A stretch of DNA of 64,000 nt, taken from NCBI GenBank assembly GCA_029931535.1, contig JAQPZY010000928.1, forward strand, positions 684,501 to 748,500, written 5' to 3'. Source of the stretch: Margaritifera margaritifera. Taxonomy: Eukaryota; Mollusca; Bivalvia; Unionida; Margaritiferidae. Positions 53,862 to 64,000 of this stretch are shown piece by piece. A model generated the notes under the pieces. The model was not told where the DNA came from. It was given only the letters and a program-made list of their open reading frames with translations, and did no database searches. The translations under genes were made by a program, and so were the position numbers. How positions within the stretch are numbered: position 1 is the first letter of the stretch; each line of letters starts with the position of its first letter.

Positions 53862-54640
53862 CATTCGTGTTCTGTTCTGAGTCAGCGGAAAGAACGAGTT
53901 TGATATGGCGTAGGAATACGGCCAGGCCGTTAGGCCGAGACGTATTCATAAGCAATATCAAAGAGTTCTTTACCTTGACTCAGAACAAAACACAATATCC
54001 TCTTTTATACTTTCTAAATATGTTTAACTTTACTGTATGAATGAAATTAAGAACGAATTGGGATTTATGAAATTTCGATTTACTGTGTCTAAAAATATCT
54101 ACGCGCGGACGTCGAAGAAGACGACTAAGTAGTTCAAATATGAGTGTGTGATACGGAAATACAGATTAAATAGCTGTATCAAACGCCAGATCACGCATGT
54201 AACATTAAAGTTGTATGTAATAAATACACAAAACTGCTTACGTGTTTTGTTCTGAGTCAGCGGAAAGAACGAGTTTTATATGGCGTAGGAATACGACGAG
54301 GCCGTCAGGCCGAGATGTATTCATAAGCCATATCAAACGAGTTATTTCCCCCGACTCGGTACAAAACATGAATGCAGTTTTGTATTTATTACATACCCCT
54401 TCTTTTACGGTTTTTAAATACTTTTAGCTTTACTGTATGAAAGAAATTCAAAACAATCTGGGATTTATAAAAGTTCGATTCGCTGCGTCTAAAAATATAT
54501 CGGTGTGGACGCCAATGAGGACACCTAAGTAGTTCGAATCTGGGTGTGTGATACGGAAATACGGATTGAATAGCTGTATCGAACGCCAGATCAAGCGTGT
54601 AAGATTAAAATGAGTATGTAATAAAATAAATAAATCAATC
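53862..54640. repeat. Two tandem copies (about 380 bp) of a palindrome-bearing repeat, probable Penelope-type pseudo-LTR
   Basis: Copy 1 starts at 53865 (tgttctgttctgagtcagcgg) and copy 2 at 54242 (tgttttgttctgagtcagcgg). Each opens with a palindromic block of about 130 bp whose end (ctcagaacaaaaca type) is the inverse of its start, and continues with a shared 240-bp tail (ttactgtatgaa...gtgtgtgatacggaaatac...). They lie just downstream, in the sense of the minus strand, of a GIY-YIG remnant, as pLTRs of Penelope-like elements do. The assignment is inferred from layout. Confidence 0.7.
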
Positions 54641-54644
54641 CGGT

Positions 54645-54965
54645 TAATGTATAATCTTAGAATTTAAACCTATTGCATAGATAGTATCCAGACGGTGAAT
54701 CCAGTACGTTTCTTTTAACAGACGTTCCATTTCCGAATTAACAATATCAATTGCCTTAAACGAAAAAAAATCTTGTAAATTATGGAAGCAGTCATTATTC
54801 TGTGTGGAGACATGAAATTAAAAAGATGGATTGATAAAGTTATTTATGTCAAATCTATGTTTGTTCATGCGTTTAGATACTTGCTGACGGGTTTGTCCAA
54901 CATATTTCTTTTTACAAGTTATCATAACGCATCATCAATGTTTCTTTGCTATTTCTGCTACTGAA
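54645..54965 (-). pseudogene. GIY-YIG endonuclease C-terminus of a Penelope-like element
   Basis: The minus strand reads CKKKYVGQTRQQVSKRMNKHR (about 54850-54910), a GIY-YIG opening block (YVGQT), then, after frame changes, FHNLQDFFSFKAIDIVN and EMERLLKETYWIHRLDTIY with AIGLN (54680-54745), the usual R-x-x-E-x-x-W-I-x-x-L-x-T-x-x-P-x-G-L-N end. Such endonucleases close the ORF of Penelope-like retroelements. The RT part is not seen upstream, so it is a 5'-truncated copy. It is followed by the tandem pLTR-like repeats. Confidence 0.75.
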
Positions 54966-55640
54966 ATAAGTATTTTCATTAATGAAAGAACAGTGCGAAC
55001 AGCTGGGTCTATTATATTTAGTTGATAAATCATGACTTTCAAACATTTAACAACCTTTACTCATTTAATATTGAAATATGCTAAAATTGTGAAATCTGAT
55101 GTCTTAACCAAAATACTCTATTTTCCGGTTATATTTTGTTATATTTAATAGACATACATATAATTCATCTTCTCTTCCTATTATTATTTATGCTTTGTAC
55201 ATATGTTAAGTTCTTCCATTCAGCTTTATTTCATCACTGTGTTCCTTATGGAATACGTATACACTTACAAGGCAACGTAGGTAATAGTTACCTATCCCTT
55301 CTGTAATGACATTTTTCATTTTATTTCCACTTCTATCATACTCTTCTTTATGCGATTATAAAACTTTCTACTATGTGCTACTTTTTTTTATCCTATATTA
55401 CGAGGGCCATCGCTTTATATACAAAATAATGTATTCAAAAATACCATTAAAAACAAACCATGCATCAAAAAATTATATCTAACAAACAAACAAACAAAAT
55501 TCCTTCCTTTCCACACATTGCATGCATATTAATCTCAGTTACAAATCTGTTACATGCCATTACTCTTGCGTCCTCATTTGCTACTTTTCTAAAGTACCAA
55601 TTCTAGCATTCTCTTGTTTTGTAATACTTTACTATCATCT
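54966..55640. other. Stretch without recognisable genes
   Basis: T-rich, no gene or repeat of note. Confidence 0.5.
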
Positions 55641-56000
55641 GGATTGGAAGGCATTACACACGCACACACATGCACACGCACACGCACACACATGATGTTC
55701 CCATAATTACTCTGAGGTCTTCGGATGCACAGAATAAAGTAACGAAACATATTTCAGTGTGTGTGTGTGTGTGTGTGTATGTGTTTGTGCCGATTGTCAA
55801 CTATTGCATTCTTTTGTTTTGTAATACTTGGTCTACAGTCTGGGCTGGAAGGCCACACATACACACACACACACATGGTGTTCCCATAATTACTCTGAGG
55901 TCTTCGCATGCACGGAATAGAATAACGAAACATATTTCTGTGTGTGTGCCGATTGTCTTTTGTTTTGTAATACTTGGTCGACTGTCTGGGCTGGAAGGTC

Positions 56001-56057
<57 letters not shown>

Positions 56058-56062
56058 AGCCT
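55640..56062. repeat. Compound (CA)n/(TG)n region in a tandemly copied unit of about 180 bp
   Basis: Words such as ttccCataattactctgaggtcttcg and ttttgttttgtaatacttgg recur at about 55612, 55815 and 55960, each time with a CA or TG tract. So a unit of about 150-200 bp containing a CA array was copied two or three times. Frames over it (HTHTHT, VCVCVC) are artefacts. Confidence 0.88.
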
Positions 56063-56849
56063 TAATTGGGGCAGGTCGTACATTTTAGTGCGAAACAGTT
56101 ATAACATTAAAGTACAGGTCTATCTAAAATCATGGACACGACCATTTCATGTCACAAAACGTACTTCAGCATGCATATCATAATTGTTAAATTTTTCGAT
56201 TTGAACATTGTTGACAGGACGCTCTAAGAATTTGCGTTAGTGTAATGTTGGTTTTTTTCTTGAAATAGGTATTTGGTGATAAATCATGGGAAAACCCAAC
56301 CTCTATTAATCAATGTAAACAACTCTTCATAAATAATGTATAGGCCTTTTTGTAATTTTGATGGCACATGTATCAAATATGTGCCAAAAAGTCTTGAATT
56401 TTTTTAATTTATATCACATTTTATGACATCCGTGCGTGAAGTCACGTCATAAAAATGGCATGACACACTGTCATTACACATCAACGACACGGATCAAGGT
56501 AAAATCTCTTCCGTTACGTCACAAATAATCATAGACCGGGGTTCATCGGCCTATATTGTAGTTAAATAATTTTATTTAACGCTTTACATATTCTTCATAT
56601 ATGATGAGCACTCATCAAGATCCTCTACATTCAAAGCTTGATAAATCATGATAAATCAGGCACTCCATCTCCCCCCAGCCACTTCTTTTAGGAGAGGGTC
56701 AATAGACCTACAAACCCAATCATACGAAAGGTCTGGGACCGAACGATCTGACAACTACTCTGCTGTTTACCAAACAGCTTCCAGTGATGTCATCTTCGTT
56801 TACACAGTGAAAATGTGCTGAGCTAAAACTAATCCGCATAGTAGACAGG
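56063..56849. other. Stretch without recognisable genes
   Basis: No gene is supported; one frame at 55974-56183 is a CA-tract artefact. Confidence 0.5.
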
Positions 56850-57350
56850 CACATATATCATACACCTGACAACTCAGCCATTCACATATATCATACACCT
56901 GACAACTCAGCCATTCACATATATCATACACCTGACAACTCAGCCATTCACATATATCATACACCTGACAACTCAGCCATTCACATATATCATACACCTG
57001 ACAACTCAGCCATTCACATATATCATACACCTGACAACTCAGCCATTCACATATATCATACACCTGACAACTCAGCCATTCACATATATCATACACCTGA
57101 CAACTCAGCCATTCACATATAACATACACCTGACAACTCAGCCATTCACATATATCATACACCTGACAACTCAGCCATTCACATATATCATACACCTGAC
57201 AACTCAGCCATTCACATATATCATACACCTGACAACTCAGCCATTCACATATATCATACACCTGACAACTCAGCCATTCACATATATCATACACCTGACA
57301 ACTCAGCCATTCACATATATCATACACCTGACAACTCAGCCATTCACATA
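56850..57350. repeat. 33-bp minisatellite, about 15 highly similar copies
   Basis: The unit is cacatatatcatacacctg + acaactcagccatt with almost no change from copy to copy except one tataacat variant near 57120 and one at the end. 33 is divisible by 3, so the minus frame is open for 175 codons (ICEWLSCQVYD repeat), an artefact. Confidence 0.97.
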
Positions 57351-57359
57351 TAACAAAAC

Positions 57360-57769
57360 TGGAATGGATCAGTTCTTAATAATGTGGTCTTTAAAAAGAA
57401 TAAAGGTCCAGCAAAATGATTAACAATGAATTCTACAGTGACGGTATTAGTCATGAAATATTGTAGGAATGCAATACAAAATAAACTGAAATGATATAGA
57501 AAGGAAAAACACATTTGTTTCAGTAACATCCCAGCCTCTAGGCATGTCTAACACATACTATACATTTATATCTCAATTTAACAGTTACAACTGTAAACAC
57601 GTTTGATGTGACAATATGATTAACAGTAATGGGTGATGAGTCTCTTTCCCTAGTACATGTAAACTCCATCTTCATAGTTGTGATATAACATGTCTTCAAT
57701 AACAGCATAGATATATTTGAAATTGTAAAGAATATTTCAGCACAGACCCATAAAATAGGTATAATAATA

Positions 57770-57807
<38 letters not shown>

Positions 57808-58190
57808 CTCACTCTTCTTCTCTACATCACTTTCACTAAAATGCCCAGATGTCTTATTACACTCAGTCATTTTTTTCTGAGATTTTAAAGTAGAACGACT
57901 ACTTCAAATTGTGATGGAGTGGTAAGATTTATTATGGTTTCCTCCATTTGTTATAAGGTTCTGACATACACATTTGCATCAAGATTTGAAAGGAAATGGT
58001 TGACTTTTCAGCATTGTGTAGCATTTTTATAACCTAGCATTTTTTCTGAACATTTGTATTCAGTTGAACACACTCATTATTGAAACTGTTTTTTTTTCCT
58101 ATTCGCCTATTCACTTCCCGTTTACTATATTGCATGTGTTTTTATCCAACTTGATGAAATAATGTCCAGTTTTCAACACCCATCACTCCC
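57360..58190. other. Stretch without recognisable genes
   Basis: Contains an (ATT)n array at 57764-57808. No gene. Confidence 0.5.
57764..57808. repeat. (ATT)n microsatellite
   Basis: About 14 uninterrupted ATT units after an initial aataataatt. Confidence 0.95.
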
Positions 58191-58194
58191 TAAA

Positions 58195-58312
58195 ATGTAT
58201 GTATACTTAAGAAAGTGCTAGTATCGAATTTTTTTACCAGGTGTAGTACATACGTATACTTAAGAAAGTGCTAGTATCGAATTTTTTACCAGGTGTAGCA
58301 CATACGTCTCAT
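58195..58312. repeat. 56-bp tandem duplication
   Basis: Two copies of tatacttaagaaagtgctagtatcg... (starting near 58201 and 58255) differ by one T in a T run and one base at the end. Confidence 0.92.
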
Positions 58313-58374
58313 GATTTGAAGTGGTATGGCAGATAAAGATTGTACAATAGGTTCAAATAAATCTGGGCTACGCT

Positions 58375-58607
58375 GTAATTTGAAATAGGAACACTCGTCT
58401 AGTGTAATTTGAAATAGGAACACTCGTCTAGTGTAATTTGAAATAGGAACACTCGTCTAGTGTAATTTGAAATAGGAACACTCGTCTAGTGTAATTTGAT
58501 ATAGGAACACTCGTCTAGTGTAATTTAAAATAGGAACACTCGTCTAGTGTAATTTGAAATAGGAACACTCGTCTAGTGTAATTTGAAATAGGAACACTCG
58601 TCTAGTG
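58375..58607. repeat. 29-bp minisatellite, 8 copies
   Basis: The unit is gtaatttgaaataggaacac + tcgtctagt. Eight units run with only two single-base changes (tgatatagg, taaaatagg). Confidence 0.97.
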
Positions 58608-59520
58608 AATTGGAGGTCACTTTTAGGTGTAGACGTTCCACCTCACACACAATTGGTCAGAAATGTGTAAGGAAAAAGAGTAAGGCAAGAACAATAATAC
58701 AATTATCATTTGCAAGAATTTTCGGAATATTGTTCCAGTAGTAAAGATTTACTCTGTTTTAGACTGCTGCTAATTCGGTAAACAATAATGTATCAATGTA
58801 TTTGGAGAGACTGGTCACCATACTTAAATTTGGTTCCATATTAGGTTTTATTTACGCATTTTCAGATAACAGTGTCAAAAATGTATCTTTCCAAGATTAA
58901 AGAAGCCCGCTGGATTTTGCTTACTTAATTGGCATGAAAACTCAACCACGTGACCTCATACATCCAACCCTATTACAGAATATATAAAATGGGGTATCAA
59001 AAGGAGGTAAAGAGCACCCTTTAGTTCTTATTTTGTACATTCACATTTTCGCTATGTAAATTAATTTTTAATAGCAATATGAGTGTAATTATTTTGGTAT
59101 AATTTTTGATAGGTAGTTAAAAGTGAAAAATACTACTTCATGATTAATCCAAAGTTTTAACAGAATGACTATGCAATAAGCCATATATAATGACTTTCAA
59201 AACACTCCAAGTCGTGTTGGTCTAAGGAGTTGAAATTTGGATTTCCAATGTTCTCGTAAAAAACACCAGAAAACTAAAACAAACAAAATTAATTGGTGCT
59301 ATCGGTCCTTTGCTCAAAGTAATAACAGTGGTGATAAGGAGTGCTCCGAAATCCTGCAATTAATGAAATTGTGTGGTGCATATCGAAATAATTTTGGCCA
59401 TTTTTACTGTTGGTACGATTTTTACAGCATTAAAGAATTCAGCAATTTTTCTCTTTCGCATACAATTTGCATTTGTTTCTTAAAACATGTTCTAATTGGC
59501 GACAAGAGATGTGAAAGTGA
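58608..59520. other. Stretch without recognisable genes
   Basis: A 107-codon frame at 59237-59560 is open but the last part overlaps the next tandem array; no domain is recognised. Confidence 0.45.
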
Positions 59521-59521
59521 G

Positions 59522-59665
59522 GCTGCCGAGGAACCAACCAGCTTCTATGGGGTCTTTTAGGTCGAGGAACCAAACAGCTTTCATGGGTCTTTTTGGTCGA
59601 GGAACCAAACAGCTTCTATGTGGTCTTTTTGGTCGAGGAACCAAACAGTTTTCTATGGGGGCTAT
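59522..59665. repeat. About 37-bp tandem array, 4 copies
   Basis: The unit is cgaggaaccaaacagcttct + atgtggtctttttggt, four times with small changes (ccaaccagc, gctttcatggg, acagttttc). Confidence 0.93.
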
Positions 59666-59794
59666 TTGGCAAACTGATGATGACAGATGGATGGTTTTTA
59701 TTTAAACCAATATTCAAACGGCTAACAACCTAATTATAAGGATAAGGCATGAATATTATTTCGTATGGTACGTAATGATGAAAATATGTTTAGC

Positions 59795-59930
59795 TACGCC
59801 TAATACTACTATCACTACTATTACTACTACTATAACGATGATAATGATGTTGATATTATTATTGTTATTGCTGTTACTATAATCATTGTGAGTCGTAGTA
59901 GTAGTAGAACAACAACAATAATAGTAATGA
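59795..59930. repeat. Trinucleotide-rich (TAC/ATA/GTA) tract
   Basis: Imperfect runs of tac/act, atta and tagtag; not long in any single phase. Confidence 0.7.
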
Positions 59931-59944
59931 ATGCATTCTGACAA

Positions 59945-62900
59945 AGATAATGAGACGACGACGAAAAGGAGTTGAAAAAGTCAAGTTTTATAAAATTCAT
60001 TCATATTCAACAAAAAAATCAGCTTACCCGGAAGCCAGGAACACAGATTGACTCCCTGCTAGGCTCGACATCTTGAGGAAAATGAATTTCCACTATGAGT
60101 GAGGTGGTATTTAATGAAGTTCTACTTGATTGTTCAGAAATCTATGTTGGGAAACGGGATTCCCCGAAATAGATATCATCCATGCTATTTATAGATCAAC
60201 ACGTTATAACAATGCGGTCTTGGTGTTTCGAATACCAGGTCTGTTTACTTGTATTTTCAAGGTTGATTACAAAGATTTAATTTGCTCTTGCTTTTCTTGT
60301 TTAAGCTGCAGGGAAGTGAAGTAGCAAGTAAATAAGGGACGAAATATTTTTGGAGTTTCATTTTTAAGTTTGAAAACGAAAGTGTATTTTCCATTTTTAT
60401 AGGCATGATTAAGCAATACTTGACGCATGCCTTTGAACAAAAGAATAAATGAAAAACCTGCGATGAATTGCTTTGTCTAAAACTACTCCTATTATAGAAA
60501 GCTGAAAGTATATGAAAGATAAACAATGTCAGAGAAGTACCCAAGCCGATATTTGTCTCCGTTTCTTTCTTTTTTCTTTTTGTTTTAAATACCTGGCCAA
60601 AGATAATATTATGACGAAACACATAAACTAGAGCAACTGCAACAGCCCGTCAACACAAAACCCCATGCATAATACAGCATATTCTATAGTGCAGTCCCCT
60701 TCTACCCGTACCAACCCCACCCTACTAAGTGAGCAAAGGGAGATAATGCAAAATCCTTAACACGTATGATGTGTCTTCCTTTTATGATTATATAAATGAA
60801 GTTTGATCAGAAAATAATTTAAACTGTCACAGTAATTGCGATTTTTGTTCATTTGACCTTTGAGCCCAGCTCATGAACCCCAGTCGCGGGAGCCGAGAAT
60901 GATAGCCCCTCTTCCACGCTTAAAAAATGCATGGGGATAAAAACATAAATTAGTACAATTGCACATTTGTGTTCAGTTACCATCCATTGATCAGTTATAC
61001 TTCGATTTTGTGTCTTTTGTTTTCTTTTTGTAGGCTTCAGATCGCAAATTCATGCAATAAGTTGCTTGTTTTATGCCAGCCTTCTAACATTAGACACATC
61101 ATACTTTAGAATATAATTTTGACTTTTTGTCCTTTTCCTTTCTTGTTCTTTTTTATTTGTGCACAACGATATTGGAGTTATATAACCCCTTTCCCCATCC
61201 CCAGTGGGAGGAGGAGTGGGAGCTAGGCGGGGGAGCTATCTGTACGAGGCAGTTATGTTTTGCAGGAATCGATAACGGAGAAGAGTTGTGGTTAATGCTG
61301 CTTTGCTGGAAATATGTCCTTTCAATACCCGCGGCCACGCTGGTCTATGAGAAGTAGAGATTGTTTGCGTTATTGTTGTTGTTGCTGTTGCTGGTAAGAA
61401 TGATTTGTGTAAGAAATCATATCATAAGCCTGAAGGTCGGGACGTCCTGTTGGTGGCCAATTTAGGGTCACTTTAAAAAAAGGTTGGAAACCACTGATCA
61501 GCAGTATAGAAATTAAGCATAATGTTGACGATTTTTAGATCCAAAAAAAGCTGTTTCTGAAGATTTGTAATTTTTTTCGTATACTATAAAACCCCAGCGT
61601 TGTGAGATATCTTACTATTGTAGAGGACCAATTGAAGTTACGCTTAAGCTTCACTGTCTAATGGGCATATTTTGTATGTAAGAGAGGATACAATTTGTAC
61701 AGTTTACGAGCCATGATAAAATAAATATGTCTATTACAAACACTGCAGGGACCATAAAGTTTGGTTCTTTATGGACAAGTGTCTTTTATATAGAGATGCA
61801 TGCAAGAAAGAGTTATAAAGGGTCTCCTAAATGGTGTCCTTTATAAGCAGGTCTCCTATATATGGGAATCTCCCCAAAGCAGGTTTTACTGTATGAATAA
61901 ACCCAACAGAATACATAGAGCAACCCTATATGGACAGGTATCTTTATCAATTATTTCCTTAAACCATCACCCCCTAACTTAACTAGAATTTGCCAGATAA
62001 GAGTGAAAATATGCCATCATTGAATTTCCACCGATCCTCTGTCTAAGTCACCTGTAACTTTCTATAATCTACTCTCGTTTGCAGATAAATTTCAACAATA
62101 AAGTTAAAAGTTTAAAACAAAAGTGTACTTTCCTCACCTGAACCATAGGGGAAAGAAATTTTAAAATTTAGGAAAACAAAACACTTTATTTGGCTGTTGT
62201 ATCGCTGTCAACAACAATGTTATGTCATGCTAGTCACAGTTTATATACAATCATGCCCTGGTAATGAGTGGATTACATATGCCACAAACTTCACACCTTG
62301 AGTTTAGGTTCATGCATAAGGAGGCATGGACAAACAGCAGAATCAGTGGTTAATCACATTTGGTCGTTACACCAAGTATTTTGGCCATATGGCTTCGAAT
62401 AAACAGAAAACTATACTTTGCAAAGAATTATAACCATTGGTAGTACCTAGCATGCATGCATTAGTGTTTAACGGCACGTCAGCACAACCATGACTAGTTG
62501 GTGCCAATTAAAAGCAAAACTTCTAAAATTGCAAATATAAAGAATTGCACACAAAAAATTATGGAGATATACCCTTCCTAATAAACGTAAACATGAAGTA
62601 CTACAAGATAAAAGATAAAAGACAAAGTTGGATATATTATGGATATAAAATAAAAGATAAAGCTTAAATATATCAAATCCTTAAAATATAGGACTAAATA
62701 TAGGATTAAATTTTTTTATATAAACCGCATTCCGACAAAAATTCCAAGGTTTTCTTGGGTGGTACATCATCATAAAGTTCCTTAATTGGGTTCACGTAAA
62801 GGAAACTTCTGTCTCGCAGGGTGGAGGTCGCTAAACTAGACAAAAATGTGTTCAACTGTTAGTATATGCACTCTGGTCGAGGTTCACCCTTCAGCAGGTA

Positions 62901-63845
62901 TGCATGAGTTAGGTATTTGTGTCCTATATGCGATTAGCACAATACCACATTATCTCTGGTTTGTTGTATATAAGGAATGCCACTCTGAGGAATGCCACTC
63001 TGGAATGCCACTCTGCAATGATGGGTTATATGTTACGAAGATTGTTTCTGGAGTTTTCATTCCACACATTTTGCCAAGTATATAGAACATGCCGATTTAT
63101 ATAATATTTGAAGTCAGTATATGGAATCTTCGATTCAGAAAAGTAAAGTTGCTTTGGCTCTTTTATCTGCCCTTGCGTTACCCTTCATATCAATGTGACT
63201 ACGCAGACAAACAGTACAGGATTGTATGAGGAGATAATGTATCTGTAAACTCTGGGATATTGACGGGTTGTCAAATTTAAGGTTTTACAAGCTTTTCGAT
63301 GTGAAAAGGGAATCCAACAAGATGACAAAAATTTGTTTTTGAGAGGTTTCAGTGTAGTTCAAAGATTTTAGTGTGGTTGTAATTTTGCGGTAAAAACGAA
63401 GGCTTTATCCGTTAACTGACTAGAGGTGGTGCAATGGAGAAGTGCAACGGTATCATAGACCTTTTATCCATCTTTCGAACCGTCTGTATATAAAGACGTA
63501 TGGCCACGACAGTGGGCTCTGATTTCATTGAATTTACTCTGAGAAGAGAGAGGATTTATCGAGGACATTTTGAATTGACAAAGCTTGGATATTGTTTAGA
63601 TACCCATGATGGTGATTTGGGAACATATTTTTTTGAGTATTTCCAACACTGATTTCTGCTGTTTCTAGGTGAGGACGAATTCATATGCCAAAAGGTGGAA
63701 TGAAATTTGGGTTATGAAAGTACACTATTTGGGCCTAAAAGCTGCATCATGTGTGGGATTTGATAGATTAGAAAATAGCTTGGTTGAAACTGAAAGCCAG
63801 TTTTCTTCGTCTGAGATAAAGTTATGGTTCATTTGCCTCAACATA
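59945..63845. other. Stretch without recognisable genes
   Basis: About 3.9 kb of AT-rich DNA. No gene, RNA or mobile element is recognised. A small local repeat (gaatgccactctg, three times) sits near 62978-63017. Frames at 60257-60622 and 61127-61357 are open by chance as far as can be told. Confidence 0.45.
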
Positions 63846-63859
63846 GATGCTACCAAACC

Positions 63860-64000
63860 GTGATTGAGAATCGGGTCCAGCATCTGAAGGTAAGATTTAC
63901 AAGTTGATTCGTAACACAATAGAGCCATGACTATGTATCGGGTCAAGCATCTTCAGGTAAGATTTACAGGTTGATTCTTAACACATTAGAACCATGATTG
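63860..64000. repeat. About 70-bp tandem duplication at the window edge
   Basis: The text gggtccagcatctgaaggtaagatttac near 63871 recurs as gggtcaagcatcttcaggtaagatttac near 63939, with a period of about 68-70 bp. The array may continue beyond the window. Confidence 0.9.

Noticed and set aside
53862..54640. Hammerhead ribozyme in the pLTR-like repeats
   Set aside because: No CUGANGA...GAAA core was found by eye on either strand.
55670..56083. Frames with HTHTHT or VCVCVC runs
   Set aside because: CA/TG microsatellite artefacts.
56800..57327. 175-codon frame with an ICEWLSCQVYD repeat
   Set aside because: Artefact of the 33-bp minisatellite, which is a multiple of three.
61127..61357. 76-codon frame with WEEEWELGGGA
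   Set aside because: No domain, no paralog and no codon evidence; chance frame.

Overview
This is a gene-poor, AT-rich stretch of an animal nuclear genome. Intron-type splice acceptors, LINEs, a Penelope-type endonuclease, a tRNA-derived SINE, many microsatellites and minisatellites, and two decayed Maverick/Polinton elements all point to a metazoan. The mix of Polintons, Tx1-like and L2-like LINEs and ankyrin/ADP-ribosyltransferase genes fits a marine invertebrate, most likely a lophotrochozoan such as a mollusc. That lineage call is inference. Almost nothing here looks like an intact host protein-coding gene.

Layout. 1-13.9 kb is Polinton A, heavily decayed: integrase (+), a penton-like or unknown gene (+), a coiled-coil/membrane protein (-), small genes, two tandem fiber-like paralogs (+), an A32/FtsK-type packaging ATPase (+) and protein-primed DNA polymerase B (-). 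PolB is interrupted by a 1,349-bp TA-target DNA transposon whose empty site survives in an adjacent duplication. 14-17.4 kb is featureless. 17.4-24.1 kb is Polinton B, less decayed and all on the minus strand: coiled-coil protein, penton-like protein, basic/hydrophobic minor protein, double jelly-roll major capsid-like protein, a second minor protein, adenain-like protease, fiber-like protein and a hydrophobic small protein. Integrase, polymerase and ATPase are not seen in B, so B is a morphogenesis module.

24.2-25.4 kb (+) and 48.9-50.0 kb (-) are the large last exons of two paralogous ankyrin/ADP-ribosyltransferase genes. Each carries its own independent inactivating lesions. Between and around them lie: a CR1/L2-type LINE (26.8-28.7 kb); a transposon with tandem-repeat terminal inverted repeats, an integrase-like gene and a nested hAT element with a perfect 8-bp target duplication (28.9-30.9 kb); a SINE (33.8-34.0 kb); a Tx1-like LINE with ORF1 and ORF2 on the minus strand, abutting a U2 snRNA 5' fragment (36.0-40.6 kb); and a 3.5-kb 42-bp minisatellite with higher-order structure (44.3-47.8 kb).

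50-64 kb holds an L2-like LINE, a 116-bp perfect-type hairpin, Penelope-type repeats with a GIY-YIG remnant, and several very homogeneous tandem arrays (33 bp, 29 bp, about 37 bp, about 70 bp). The rest shows no recognisable gene. The window is best read as a layered graveyard of mobile elements, including fossils of a virus-like capsid and replication system, plus a recently duplicated ADP-ribosyltransferase family.
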